The notes: a model not told the origin generated them from the sequence alone. A stretch of DNA of 64,000 nt from Frankia sp. R82 (GCF_023716925.1 NZ_JAMQQG010000044.1:1-64000); one strand, 5' to 3'; shown: positions 9,952 to 19,516, counted from the first letter of the stretch. Program-made: numbers and translations.

Positions 9952-12900
9952 GTGGAAGGTGCGTGGGTTGTCACCGAGAAGAATTCGCGGACATATCCCG
10001 GCCTGGTGGGTCGGGATCGGGAAATCCGGTTCATCGAAAGCCTGCTTTCTGGTGATGTCTCACGCTGTAACACGTTGGTCATGCGCGGCGAGCCGGGGGT
10101 CGGGCGGACCGCGCTGTTGCGGCATGCCGAGTGGCGGGCCACCACACCGGGCGGGCCGTCGGCACGGGTGCTGTGGCTGCGGGGAGCCGAGTCGGAGTCG
10201 GCGCTGCCGTGCGCCACACTCGCCGATCTGGTGCTGCCGTTGCGGGGGTGTCTGGGGGAACTCCCCGATGCGCAGCGCTCCGCGCTGGAGATCTGCCTCG
10301 CGCTCGGGGAGGGCGCACCGCCCAGCCCGTACGCCGCCTGCGCGGGCACCCTGAACCTGCTCGCCGCCGCGGGGGAGCAGCATCCACTGCTGGTGCTCGT
10401 CGATGATCTGCAGTGGGTCGACGAGGTGTCGCGGCAGGTGCTGCTGTTCGTCGCCCGGCGGCTGGTACGGCAGCGGGTCACGATGCTGATGGCGATCCGT
10501 GCGGATGCGGTGTCGATGATCGACGGCTCGGGACTGCCGGGCATCGAGGTGGGCGGGTTGTCCCGGGACGCCTGCGCCGAGTTGTTCGCCTCCCGCGGCG
10601 TGCCCATTGCGCCGTGGGTGCTCGAGGATCTGGTGCACCGGCTGGGCGGTAACCCGTCGGCGTTGCTGGACACGGTGGAGGCGCTGCGCGCGACGCAGCT
10701 CGGTGGGAACGAGCCGGTGCCCGAGTTGCCCGCGCCCGGGCGGCGCCTGCACCGGGCCTGGGCGGAGCGCATCGACGAGCTGCCCGAGTCGACCCGGGCA
10801 GCCCTGGTCATGCTGGCCATCGGCAACGGCCTGCCCGCGGCCACCCTGGAACGCGCCCTCGTCGTCGATTCCGGTTCGCTCGCCGACCTCGACGCCGCCC
10901 ACCGGGCGGGCCTTGTCCGCCACGGCGAACGTCTCCCGTCTGACGCCGGGTTGGGCACTGCCGGGTTGGGGGGTGCTGGGCTGGGGGGCGCGGTGAGCCT
11001 GGTTCATCCGCTGCTGCGGGCGGTGGTGCTGGAACGGGCGTCCCCAGCGGCACGGCTGCGGGCCCAGGCGGCCCTCGCCGAGGCCTGCGACGGGGATGCC
11101 GGGGTCTGGTTCGCGGCCGCCACGGCCAGCGGGCCGGACGACGAGATTGCCCTGGCGCTCGCCGAATCAGCGAGGCCCGCCCGCGCCCGGGCCGGCTACG
11201 GGGCATCGGCGCAGGCCTGGCACCGCGCGGCCGAGCTCACCGCCGACCATGCGCTGCGGAGTGCACGGTTCCTGCGGGCGGCGACGGATGCCAGCCTCGC
11301 CGGGTTCGCGCAACAGGCCTGCGCCTGGGCGGACGCGGCAGGCCGGGACGGCACCGACCCTGCCGTGCGGGCCGATGCCGATCTGATTCGCGGCCGGATT
11401 CTGATGTGGTCGGGACATCCGACCCGGGCGTACGAGCAGCTGGTCCACGCGGCGGTGGCGGCGCGGGAGCACGACCCGGGCCGGGCGGCGGCGCTGTTCG
11501 CCGAGGCTGTCCAGGCCGCGCTGCTGGTTGGCCGGACCGACCTCGCGGTCCGCACCGCCGGCCATGGCACGTCACCGGCCGGGTCCCGCGGCGCGTCGGA
11601 TGGCGTGGGCGGCGAGGACGATCTGCCCGGGCACGGTCAGGGCGGGCTGATCTACCGGGCACGCGCTCTGGCCGTGGCCGGTGAGGTGGAGACGGCACGG
11701 GTGTGCCTGCGCGATGCCGCCGACCAGCTACGCGCCGCCGACCCCGTCGCCGACCAGCAGTTGCTCACCGTTGCCGGCCACACCCTGCTCGACCTCGAAC
11801 GGGAGCCCGCCGCCGCGCGGTTGTTGTCCACCGTCGTCGAGGAGGCCCGCCGGGCCCATGCCCCGGCCATCCTGCCGTACGCCCTCGCGGTGCGTGGCCA
11901 ACTGGAATGCTGGCGCGGCCTGTGGGCCGCGGGGTACGCCGACGGTGAGGATGCGCTGCGCTGGGCCGAAAAGCTCGGGCAGGTTTCCGCGCTCGGCCAC
12001 AGTCTGGTCCTGCTCGCCCGGATCGACGCGGCCCGGGGCGACCGCGAGCTGTGCGAGCGGCGCATCGCCCGGCTCCGAGCCGAGTCCGGCCCGTATGGCA
12101 TCGATCTGCTCGACCTGCATGCCGACAGCGTGCTGGGCCTGGCCGCGATCGGGGACGGCGACCACGACGCGGCGGCGCTCGCCCTGACTGCCGCGTGGGA
12201 CCGGGCCCGTCGGCACGACCCCGGCAGCCTCATGGCGATTCCGCTCGCCGCGGACCTCGCCGAGGCGCTCATTCGCGCCGGTGACCAGGCCCGCGCGACC
12301 CCGATCGTCGACTGGCTCGCGCACCGGGCCCGCGCCACCGGTCTCGCCTGGCCCGCTGCCGTCGCGGCCCGCTGCCGTGGGCTGATGGCCGACGGGCTCA
12401 CCGCTGCCGAGGCGGCGTTCACCGACGCCGATCGGGCCCTGGATCGGCGTCGAATGCCCTTCGAGCGGGCCCGGACCCGGCTGTGTCAGGGCGAGGCCCT
12501 GCGACGACTACGCCGCCCCGCCGCGGCCCGGCCGCCGCTGCGGGAGGCTCGCGTCCTGTTCGAATCCCTCGGCGCCCGCCCCTGGGCCCGGCGGGCCACC
12601 GCCGAGCTGCTCGCCGCCGGCGGTGGCGGTCGCAGCCCGCAGGCAGGCCCCGACCACGGCCTGGATCGTGGCTCGGGACGCGGTGCGCACCGCGTCCCGG
12701 ACCATGGTCCGGATCGCCGGCCCGGGCCCTGGGAGTCCGGTGCCTCACCGGTGCCGATCGACCAGCTGACTCCCGCCGAACTCCAGGTTGCCCGTGCCAT
12801 CGGCGACGGGATGAACAACGCCGAGGCCGCCGCCGCTTTGTTCGTCTCCCGTAAGACCGTGGAGACCCACCTGACCCGGGTCTACCGCAAGCTCGGTCTG

Positions 12901-12969
12901 CGCTCCCGCTCCGAGCTGGTCCGCGCCCTTGTGATCGCGCGTGTCCCGGGCCCCCGGTCGGATGACTGA
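9952..12969 (+). CDS. LAL-type LuxR-family transcriptional regulator with AAA/STAND ATPase
   Basis: Large ATP-binding regulator of about 1005 residues. Near the N-terminus, Walker A GEPGVGRTALL starts at G46 and Walker B is LLVLVDDLQWVDE. A long helical TPR-like middle follows. From about residue 939 there is a LuxR/GerE helix-turn-helix: LTPAELQVARAIGDG, then RKTVETHLTRVYRKLGLRSR. Such proteins bind ATP and an inducer and activate catabolic or secondary-metabolite operons. GTG 9952 is preferred because GGGGAGGGA at 9935-9943 precedes it. The frame is open back to 9817, but that part encodes the hexanucleotide repeat and has no family similarity. No target operon is obvious; the immediate neighbours are the TIR cassette and suhB. 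Confidence 0.92.
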   Translation: MEGAWVVTEKNSRTYPGLVGRDREIRFIESLLSGDVSRCNTLVMRGEPGVGRTALLRHAEWRATTPGGPSARVLWLRGAESESALPCATLADLVLPLRGCLGELPDAQRSALEICLALGEGAPPSPYAACAGTLNLLAAAGEQHPLLVLVDDLQWVDEVSRQVLLFVARRLVRQRVTMLMAIRADAVSMIDGSGLPGIEVGGLSRDACAELFASRGVPIAPWVLEDLVHRLGGNPSALLDTVEALRATQLGGNEPVPELPAPGRRLHRAWAERIDELPESTRAALVMLAIGNGLPAATLERALVVDSGSLADLDAAHRAGLVRHGERLPSDAGLGTAGLGGAGLGGAVSLVHPLLRAVVLERASPAARLRAQAALAEACDGDAGVWFAAATASGPDDEIALALAESARPARARAGYGASAQAWHRAAELTADHALRSARFLRAATDASLAGFAQQACAWADAAGRDGTDPAVRADADLIRGRILMWSGHPTRAYEQLVHAAVAAREHDPGRAAALFAEAVQAALLVGRTDLAVRTAGHGTSPAGSRGASDGVGGEDDLPGHGQGGLIYRARALAVAGEVETARVCLRDAADQLRAADPVADQQLLTVAGHTLLDLEREPAAARLLSTVVEEARRAHAPAILPYALAVRGQLECWRGLWAAGYADGEDALRWAEKLGQVSALGHSLVLLARIDAARGDRELCERRIARLRAESGPYGIDLLDLHADSVLGLAAIGDGDHDAAALALTAAWDRARRHDPGSLMAIPLAADLAEALIRAGDQARATPIVDWLAHRARATGLAWPAAVAARCRGLMADGLTAAEAAFTDADRALDRRRMPFERARTRLCQGEALRRLRRPAAARPPLREARVLFESLGARPWARRATAELLAAGGGGRSPQAGPDHGLDRGSGRGAHRVPDHGPDRRPGPWESGASPVPIDQLTPAELQVARAIGDGMNNAEAAAALFVSRKTVETHLTRVYRKLGLRSRSELVRALVIARVPGPRSDD

Positions 12970-13006
12970 GCACGGGTCCGGCCCGACCGGTCAGGCGGGC
13001 GGGCGG

Positions 13007-13846
13007 TCAGTCGCGGTCGGCGGGCGGGTCCTCGGCAAGCAGCGCGACCAGAGGTGCGTACAGGGCTGGGGGAGCGGCGACGGTGAGGCCCTCGCCAGCC
13101 GGGCCGCCCCGCAGGTCGCTGACCCGCAGGCCGGCCTCGGCGGCGATCAGGCCACCGGCGGCGTGGTCCCAGGGCTTGAGGCCGCGCTCGTAGTAGGCGT
13201 CGAGGGTGCCGGCGGCCACGGCACACAGGTCCAGGGAGGCCGCGCCCATCCGGCGGATGTCGCGAACCCTCGGGATCACCCGGGCAACCACCGTGGCCTG
13301 GGCAGCCCGGCGACCCTCGGTATAGCCGAAACCGGTGGCGACCAGCGCATGGCCCAGCTCCGACTCGGTTGATCCGGTCAGCGCCACGCCGGCCTGGGAT
13401 GCACTGCCGGCCGAGGCCGGCGCGTGGCGAAACGCCCCGCCGCCGCGGGTCGCGGTGTAGGTGACGCCCAGCGCCGGGGCGTGCACGACGCCGGCGACGA
13501 CCTCGCCGCCCACCTCGGCGGCGATCGAGACCGCCCAGTTCGGCAGGCGGTAGAGGAAGTTGACGGTGCCGTCGAGCGGGTCGACGATCCAGCGCACCCC
13601 GGTGGAGCCGGGGGAGTCGGACCCCTCCTCGCCGAGCAGCCCGTCACCCGGGCGCAGTTCGCCGAGCCGGCGCGCTACCAGCGCCTCGGACGCCCGGTCG
13701 AGCGCGGTGACGATGTCGGTCGGCGAGGACTTCGTCGACTCGGCGGCCACCGTCCCCTCCCGACCCAGGGCAAGCAGCTCCCCGGCCTCGCGGGCGATCG
13801 TCAGGGCGACGTCGAGCAGGACGTCCGGATCGGGCAGGTCGCTCAT
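13007..13846 (-). CDS. suhB: Inositol monophosphatase family protein
   Basis: Mg2+-dependent phosphatase, probably releasing myo-inositol from inositol 1-phosphate for phosphatidylinositol and mycothiol synthesis. The 279-residue length is normal. Metal-site motifs are GEEG, WIVDPLDGTVNFLY and LKPWDHAAGGLIAAEAG. ATG at 13846 gives a conventional N-terminus (MSDLPDPDVLLDVALTIARE); an in-frame ATG at 13861 adds five residues. It is transcribed away from valS, and the two share a 166-bp divergent promoter region. The 3' end converges on the LAL regulator. In mycobacteria suhB lies close to dut and ppgK, consistent with the conserved neighbourhood here. Confidence 0.93.
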   Translation of the reverse strand: MSDLPDPDVLLDVALTIAREAGELLALGREGTVAAESTKSSPTDIVTALDRASEALVARRLGELRPGDGLLGEEGSDSPGSTGVRWIVDPLDGTVNFLYRLPNWAVSIAAEVGGEVVAGVVHAPALGVTYTATRGGGAFRHAPASAGSASQAGVALTGSTESELGHALVATGFGYTEGRRAAQATVVARVIPRVRDIRRMGAASLDLCAVAAGTLDAYYERGLKPWDHAAGGLIAAEAGLRVSDLRGGPAGEGLTVAAPPALYAPLVALLAEDPPADRD

Positions 13847-13999
13847 CGGAGGGCGCTCCATGCACTCGGGCGGTCGGGGCACGTGACGGTTCGCCGACGT
13901 GGCACGCTCATCCTGCCAAGAGCTCACCGATCGCGTACCGATACCCGGCGGGGACGGAGCACGCGGGGTGGTGGGGGTCGGGAACGATCGGCGGGCCCG

Positions 14000-14005
14000 T
14001 AGGAT
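14000..14005 (+). promoter_or_regulatory. -10 box TAGGAT, 7 nt before valS GTG (leaderless)
   Basis: TAGGAT matches TAnnnT. The 7-nt spacing to GTG 14013 would make the start codon the transcription start; no ribosome site is present. Confidence 0.6.
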
Positions 14006-14012
14006 CGTTGTC

Positions 14013-16703
14013 GTGGTTGCAGCAGACGGATCGGACCGATCGACCCGCGGGGTGCCCGCGAAGCCCGCCCTCGACGGCATCGAGGCACGCTGGTCGGCCG
14101 TATGGCAGGACGAGGGCACGTATGCCTTCGACCGCACGGCCGAGCGTGCCCGGGTGTACTCCATCGACACCCCGCCGCCGACCGTCTCCGGGTCGCTGCA
14201 CGTAGGCCACGTCTTCTCCTACACGCACACCGACGTCGTCGCCCGCTTCCAGCGGATGCGTGGCCGCGAGGTCTTCTACCCGATGGGGTTCGACGACAAC
14301 GGCCTGCCGACCGAGCGTCGGGTGCAGAACTACTTCGGCGTGCGCTGCGACCCGTCCCTGCCGTACGACCCGGCGTTCACCGCGCCGGCGAAGCCCGGCA
14401 AGGACCAGCTGCCGATCTCGCGGCGCAACTTCGTCGAGCTGTGCGAGCAGCTGACCCTCGAGGACGAGAAGGGCTTCGAGCAGCTGTGGCGCCTGCTCGG
14501 CCTGTCCGTCGACTGGTCGCGCACCTATGCCACCATCGACGCCCGCTCGCGGGCCGTCGCGCAGCGGGCGTTCCTGCGTAACCTCGCCCGCGAGGAGGCC
14601 TACCTCGCCGAGGCGCCGACCCTGTGGGACGTCACGTTCCGCACCGCCGTCGCCCAGGCCGAGCTGGAGGACCGGGAGCGTCCCGGCGCCTACCACACGC
14701 TGGCCTTCCCTCGGACGGCCGCACCCTCCGGTGCCGCTGTTGCCGAGGTCGCGGCGGGGTCCGACGCCGATCCAGTGATCATCGAGACGACCCGGCCGGA
14801 GCTGCTGGCGGCCTGCGTGGCGCTGGTGGCACATCCGGACGATCCGCGCTACCAGCCGCTGTTCGGCTCCACGGTGCGCACGCCCCTGTTCGAGGTCGAG
14901 GTGCCGGTGGTCGCCCACCGGCTCGCCGACCCGGACAAGGGCTCCGGCATCGCCATGATCTGTACGTTCGGTGACCTCACCGACGTCATCTGGTGGCGCG
15001 AGCTGCGCCTGCCGACCCGGGCCGTCGTCGGCCGGGACGGGCGGCTCGTCCCCGACGCGCCGGACGCGATCACCTCGTCCACGGGACAGGCGCACTACGC
15101 CGAACTCGCCGGCAGGACGGTGCACAGTGCCCGCACCCGCATCGTCGAGCTGCTCACCGAGTCCGGCGCGCTGCGCGGCGAACCGCGGCCGATCAGCCAT
15201 CCGGTGAAGTTCTACGAGAAGGGCGACCGCCCGCTCGAGATCGTCACCACCCGCCAGTGGTACATCCGCAACGGCGGGCGGGACGAGTCGCTGCGCGCCC
15301 GGCTGCGCGGCCGTGGCCAGGAGCTGGCCTGGCACCCCGAGTACATGCGGGTGCGGTACGAGAACTGGGTGGACGGCCTCAACGGCGACTGGCTGATCAG
15401 CCGCCAGCGGTTCTTCGGCGTCCCGTTCCCGGTCTGGTACCCCCTGGACGAGGACGGCACCCCGCGCTACGACGCGCCGATCATCCCCGACGAGGCGTCG
15501 CTGCCCGTCGACCCGTCCAGCGACCTGCCGCCCGGCTACACCGAGGCGCAGCGCGGCGTGCCCGGCGGGTTCGCCGCCGACCCGGACGTGATGGACACCT
15601 GGGCGACGTCCTCGCTCACCCCGCTGATCGCCAGCGGCTGGGGCAGCGACCCGGACCTGTTCGCCCGGGTCTTCCCGATGGACCTGCGCCCCCAGGCCCA
15701 CGAGATCATCCGGACCTGGCTGTTCTCCACCGTGGTGCGTTCCGAGGCCGAGTTCGGCGTGCTGCCGTGGTCGAACGCGGCGATCTCCGGCTGGATCCTC
15801 GACCCGGACCGCAAGAAGATGTCGAAGTCCAAGGGCAACGTGGTCACCCCGCTGGCCACCCTGCAGGAACTCGGCTCGGACGCGGTCCGCTACTGGGCCG
15901 CCTCCGGGCGCCCCGGTACCGACACCGCCTACGACGTCGGCCAGATGAAGACCGGGCGTCGCCTGGCCATCAAGATTCTCAACGCCAGCCGCTTCGCGTT
16001 GGGCCTCACCGCCGAGCCAGATGCCACCGAAACGGGTGTCGCCGAAACGGGTGTCACCGAGACCGCGCCGGATGCCGTCGCCTCCGAACCGGCGCGTCTG
16101 GCGGCCGCGGTGGTCGAGCCACTGGACCGGGCGCTGCTCGCCGCGCTCGCCGACGTCGTGGACGCGGCCACCGTCGCGCTGGACGGCTACGACTACGCTC
16201 GGGCACTCGAGCTCACCGAGTCGTTCTTCTGGCGGTTCTGCGACGACTACGTGGAGCTCGTCAAGGGCCGGGCCTACGGCTCGTTCGGTGCCGAGGGCGC
16301 CGCGTCCGCGCAGGCCACGCTGACGGTGGCGCTCTCGGCGCTGCTGCGGCTGTTCGCCCCGGTGCTGCCGTTCGTCACCGAGGAGGTCTGGTCCTGGTGG
16401 CAGACCGGCTCGGTGCACCGCGCCCCCTGGCCGGACGCGGCCGAGATCCGCAAGCTCGCCGACTCCGGCCGTCCCGACCTCCTCGACGCGGTCGGCACGG
16501 CGCTGGCCGGTGTGCGCAGGGCCAAGTCCACGGCGAAGGTGTCGATGAAGGCCGAGGTCGCCGAGGCCCGCATCGCCGGTGACGCCGACGTCGTCGCTCT
16601 CGTCGGGGCCGCCGCCGCCGACCTGCGCAGCGCCGGCGGCATCCGCGAACTCACCCTCACCCCCACCACCGGCGACCTCACCGTCGACGTAACCCTGGCC
16701 TGA
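14013..16703 (+). CDS. valS: Valyl-tRNA synthetase
   Basis: Charges tRNA-Val; class Ia synthetase of 896 residues. HIGH motif is H63-VGH66 in SGSLHVGHVF and KMSKS is K602-S606 in KKMSKSKGN. An editing (CP1) domain lies between, with ETTRPELLAACVALVAHP and DPDKGSGIAMICTFGD. GTG 14013 is chosen because it sits 7 nt after a TAGGAT -10 box and the protein then begins near the start of the family core; the frame continues back to 13899 with no support. A short low-complexity insert (repeated ETGV, near 16030) lies in the anticodon-binding region. Divergent from suhB. Confidence 0.96.
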   Translation: MVAADGSDRSTRGVPAKPALDGIEARWSAVWQDEGTYAFDRTAERARVYSIDTPPPTVSGSLHVGHVFSYTHTDVVARFQRMRGREVFYPMGFDDNGLPTERRVQNYFGVRCDPSLPYDPAFTAPAKPGKDQLPISRRNFVELCEQLTLEDEKGFEQLWRLLGLSVDWSRTYATIDARSRAVAQRAFLRNLAREEAYLAEAPTLWDVTFRTAVAQAELEDRERPGAYHTLAFPRTAAPSGAAVAEVAAGSDADPVIIETTRPELLAACVALVAHPDDPRYQPLFGSTVRTPLFEVEVPVVAHRLADPDKGSGIAMICTFGDLTDVIWWRELRLPTRAVVGRDGRLVPDAPDAITSSTGQAHYAELAGRTVHSARTRIVELLTESGALRGEPRPISHPVKFYEKGDRPLEIVTTRQWYIRNGGRDESLRARLRGRGQELAWHPEYMRVRYENWVDGLNGDWLISRQRFFGVPFPVWYPLDEDGTPRYDAPIIPDEASLPVDPSSDLPPGYTEAQRGVPGGFAADPDVMDTWATSSLTPLIASGWGSDPDLFARVFPMDLRPQAHEIIRTWLFSTVVRSEAEFGVLPWSNAAISGWILDPDRKKMSKSKGNVVTPLATLQELGSDAVRYWAASGRPGTDTAYDVGQMKTGRRLAIKILNASRFALGLTAEPDATETGVAETGVTETAPDAVASEPARLAAAVVEPLDRALLAALADVVDAATVALDGYDYARALELTESFFWRFCDDYVELVKGRAYGSFGAEGAASAQATLTVALSALLRLFAPVLPFVTEEVWSWWQTGSVHRAPWPDAAEIRKLADSGRPDLLDAVGTALAGVRRAKSTAKVSMKAEVAEARIAGDADVVALVGAAAADLRSAGGIRELTLTPTTGDLTVDVTLA

Positions 16704-16753
16704 CCCCGCGTCCGTTCTGGGAACCGTTGCAGGAGCGGTGGCGGTGGCGGTGG

Positions 16754-16769
16754 CGGTTCCGCGGAACCG
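16754..16769. repeat. Perfect 16-bp palindrome upstream of sigJ
   Basis: CGGTTCCG/CGGAACCG, preceded by four GGCGGT-like units. It lies just upstream of the proposed ECF promoter and could be an operator or a terminator loop for valS. Confidence 0.55.
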
Positions 16770-16781
16770 TGGACGTCTGCG

Positions 16782-16808
16782 TGTCACGTCCGCGCCGGCT
16801 CGCTCGTC
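16782..16808 (+). promoter_or_regulatory. Candidate ECF41 autoregulated promoter, TGTCACG-N16-CGTC
   Basis: TGTCACG at 16782-16788 and CGTC at 16805-16808 are separated by exactly 16 nt. From memory, the published ECF41 motif is TGTCACA with CGTC at this spacing. The start codon of the sigma factor is 36 nt further on, with GGAGG at 16835-16839. Confidence 0.6.
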
Positions 16809-16844
16809 CAGGTAAGGAGGCTGTCGAGCCCGCCGGAGGTTTCC

Positions 16845-17987
16845 ATGACGTCGACCGACCCGTCGTCCCCCGTCTCGTCCGACCCGGATGTCTCGTTCGT
16901 CCTGGGCGCTGCGTCCGAGGCGGCAGCTGCTGGGGTGGCGGCGCTGGCCGAGGAGTTCGAGGGGGAGCGGGGGCATCTGCGGGCGGTGGCCTACCGGCTG
17001 CTCGGGTCGTTGGCCGACGCCGAGGACGTGGTGCAGGAGGCCTGGCTGCGGCTTCAGCGGGTCGACGCGGATGAGATCGACGATCTGCGGGCGTGGCTGA
17101 CGGTGGTCGTCTCGCGGTTGTGTCTGGACCAGCTGCGTTCGGCCCGGGTCCGGCGGGAGGGATATGTCGGCCCGTGGCTGCCCGAGCCGCTGGTCCGCTG
17201 GTCCGGCGGTGGCAGGGGCGGCGGTCGCGGTGGCGAAGTGGACGGGCTGGGTGCGGGGGTCACCGGATCAGGTGCCGTGGTCGGAGCCATCGGGGTAACC
17301 GGAGCCATCGGGGTAACCGGGGCGGTCGCCGCGGCCGGGACGACCGGCGGGGTGGACGGGCAGGCGGATCCGGCCGACCGGGTGACGCTTGCCGAGTCGG
17401 TGAGCATGGCCATGATGGTTGTGCTGGAGGCGCTGAGCCCCGCCGAACGGACGGCCTTCATCCTGCATGACGTGTTCGGCTACGACTTCACCGAGATCGC
17501 CGACGCCACCGGACGAACCCCGGCAGCGGCCCGCCAGCTCGCCAGCCGGGCGCGCCGGCACGTCCGGGACCGATCGGTGCGCTTCGAGCCTGATCCCAGG
17601 CTGCGCCGGCAGGTCGCCGACGCCTTCCTCACGGCCGCCGCCGGCGGCGACCTCGCCGGACTCACCACCCTGCTCGACCCGGACGTCATCGTCCGCTCCG
17701 ACGGTGGTGGCCTTGCCCGCGCGGCCCGCCGTCCCATCTTCGGCGCCGACCGCGCCGCCCGGTTCGTCATCGGCATTATCGACAAGGGCCTGGTCGACGC
17801 CGGCCCGCAGGCCTGGACCCGCCCCGTCGAGGTCAACGGTGAACCCGGCTTCGCCTACCACGACGGAACGCAGCTACGTACCATCGCCAGCCTGCACATC
17901 GTGGACGGCCGGATCGCCGAGATCAACATCGTGGTGAACCCCGACAAGCTCCGCCACCTCACCGCCGCCTCCACCCACCCGGCCTGA
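16845..17987 (+). CDS. sigJ: ECF41-family sigma factor with fused C-terminal SnoaL-like domain
   Basis: Sigma70 region 2 (AYRLLGSLADAEDVVQEAWLRL), region 4 (LSPAERTAFILHDVFGYDFTEIA, then HTH TPAAARQLASRARRHV) and a C-terminal NTF2/SnoaL-like domain of about 110 residues. Diagnostic ECF41 signatures are present: WLPEP at 111-115 in the linker, DGGG at 286-289 and NPDKL at 365-369. In this family the C-terminal extension replaces an anti-sigma factor. The region 2-4 linker is enlarged by a Gly-rich and GAIGVT-repeat insertion (about residues 122-180). ECF41 genes usually neighbour a carboxymuconolactone decarboxylase, oxidoreductase or epimerase gene; none is adjacent, so its targets lie elsewhere. 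SigJ is the mycobacterial name for a similar protein. Confidence 0.93.
   Translation: MTSTDPSSPVSSDPDVSFVLGAASEAAAAGVAALAEEFEGERGHLRAVAYRLLGSLADAEDVVQEAWLRLQRVDADEIDDLRAWLTVVVSRLCLDQLRSARVRREGYVGPWLPEPLVRWSGGGRGGGRGGEVDGLGAGVTGSGAVVGAIGVTGAIGVTGAVAAAGTTGGVDGQADPADRVTLAESVSMAMMVVLEALSPAERTAFILHDVFGYDFTEIADATGRTPAAARQLASRARRHVRDRSVRFEPDPRLRRQVADAFLTAAAGGDLAGLTTLLDPDVIVRSDGGGLARAARRPIFGADRAARFVIGIIDKGLVDAGPQAWTRPVEVNGEPGFAYHDGTQLRTIASLHIVDGRIAEINIVVNPDKLRHLTAASTHPA
17283..17318 (+). repeat. 18-bp tandem repeat, 2 copies, in sigma-factor linker
   Basis: Two perfect copies of GGAGCCATCGGGGTAACC encode the hexapeptide GAIGVT twice; frame-preserving. Confidence 0.8.
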
Positions 17988-18394
17988 CGATGATCGAACC
18001 CGGCACCTGGCCCGACAGTCGGCCCGCTGGCTCGGTCCGATGCCTGCCCGCCGTCTGCCGTCCGCCGACCAGCCGTGAGAAACCGTCCGCATCCGAAGGA
18101 TGGCTCAGAGCGTCAACTGCTACGCCTCGTGACCATCCGGCCCGCTGACGGCCGTATCGCCGGCGCACATCGACTGGTTGATGGGTGCTGGCGACACGCC
18201 CGGGACGCTTCTACCGGGACGAAAGGGGCAAATTCGCGAAATTAGCCCTGTACAAGGACCACAAAGATCGACACGCCCGGGAATTCGTGGTGTGGCGGCG
18301 CAGGAGTGTAATAACGGTGCGTAGCTGCCAGGTCGATGGTGCCGGCGGTTAAGCCGAGGGTGCTGGGGAAGCTGGCGGTGGTCGATGCTGGCGG
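17988..18394. other. Convergent gap between sigJ and gamma-CA gene; no gene
   Basis: No credible coding sequence. It contains an unusually A+T-rich near-palindrome AAATTCGCGAAATT at about 18232-18245. Function unknown. Confidence 0.5.
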
Positions 18395-18910
18395 TCAGTC
18401 GAGGCGGCGCAGTTCCCTGCGGTAACGCTGGCCGTTGGCGGCGTAGATCGAGGCGCCGAGGAGCTGGATCGACGGATCGTTGCCGGGGACGATCGTGGCT
18501 GGGATGCCCAGCGCCCGGGACCGCTCCGGGACCCGGGTGCCGCCGACGACGACGGCGCCGGCCCCGACCAGCGCGCCCCGCCCGATCCGCACCCGGTGCA
18601 GCACGATCGAGCCGGAGCCGATCAGGACACCGTCCTCGACGACGCAGCCCTCCAGATGGGCCAGGTGCCCGACGGTGCAGTCGTCCCCGACAACCGTCGG
18701 GTACTCGTCGGTGGCGTGGATGACCGTGCCGTCCTGGATGGAGGACCGGGCGCCGATGATGATGCGCCCGTAGTCGCCGCGTAGCACCGCCGACGGCCAC
18801 ACCGTCGACTCGGGCCCGATCGTCACCGACCCGATGACGGTCGCGTCCGGATGGACGTAGGCGGTCGGGTCGATGGCGGGGACGGCATCCCCCAGGGCGT
18901 ACACGGCCAT
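18395..18910 (-). CDS. Gamma-carbonic-anhydrase-like hexapeptide protein
   Basis: 171-residue left-handed beta-helix protein of the gamma-CA/YrdA group. Cam-type residues R44 and D46 (RGDYGRI), Q59-D60 and H65 are present. The second zinc-ligand segment reads GHLAHLEGC: H82 and H85 are present, but the position expected for the third ligand (H82+5) is E87. This variant seems typical of an actinobacterial subfamily, so carbonic anhydrase activity is uncertain. ATG 18910 has AGGAG 5-6 nt upstream. It may share a transcript with the DUF4235 gene upstream on the same strand. Confidence 0.88.
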   Translation of the reverse strand: MAVYALGDAVPAIDPTAYVHPDATVIGSVTIGPESTVWPSAVLRGDYGRIIIGARSSIQDGTVIHATDEYPTVVGDDCTVGHLAHLEGCVVEDGVLIGSGSIVLHRVRIGRGALVGAGAVVVGGTRVPERSRALGIPATIVPGNDPSIQLLGASIYAANGQRYRRELRRLD

Positions 18911-19005
18911 CCGAGCTCCTTGCCGGTGAGGATGTGGTGCGATCGGCCCATCCTGCCCGCCGTGCCGCCCTGATGCGGGCCCGGCCGGGGACCCGACCGG
19001 GAGGG

Positions 19006-19308
19006 CTAGTCGATGTCCAGCTCGGGTCGGAGCATGCCGGGAGGCGGGGCGCCGGTGGCCCTGGCCCAGGTGCGGGCGGCGGCGCGCTCGGCTGCCAGGC
19101 GTCCCAGGCCGATCGCCAGGCCCGAGATCGCCGCCCAGGCGATGGCCTCGACCAGCGCCGTGTCCGGGTCGGCCGGGTTCACCGGCGGATCGGACCGGCG
19201 CACCTTCTTGTATGCGAGGGTCACCCCGCGGCTGGCCGCCGTTCCGGCGAGCGCGGTCGCCGCGCCGCCGACGACCTTCCAGCCCAGTTTCGATGCCGCC
19301 TTTGCCAC
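19006..19308 (-). CDS. DUF4235 small membrane protein
   Basis: 100-residue actinobacterial protein of unknown function. The N-terminal KLGWKVVGGAATALAGTAASR and middle ALVEAIAWAAISGLAIGLGRLAAERAA are hydrophobic and probably membrane-spanning, with a charged segment between (YKKVRRSDPP). GTG 19308 follows an AGGGAC site. Family identity rests on the overall pattern. Confidence 0.75.
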   Translation of the reverse strand: MAKAASKLGWKVVGGAATALAGTAASRGVTLAYKKVRRSDPPVNPADPDTALVEAIAWAAISGLAIGLGRLAAERAAARTWARATGAPPPGMLRPELDID

Positions 19309-19516
19309 CCCAACGTCCCTTCTGCTGCTGAGCGGCCCAGGTGGGCCGGCTCGTGCTGTCCTTTCCCGGATGCCGTCGGTTACTCCAGACCGGCCGACGC
19401 ACCGTACGCCGTCCGCCGTTCCGCCTTCCTATCTGATCACGTCGGCGTGCGGATTACCGGCGGTGGGACGGCCCGGGTCGGGAGACGGCGCACGATGGCC
19501 TAAGGTGCTGAACCGT

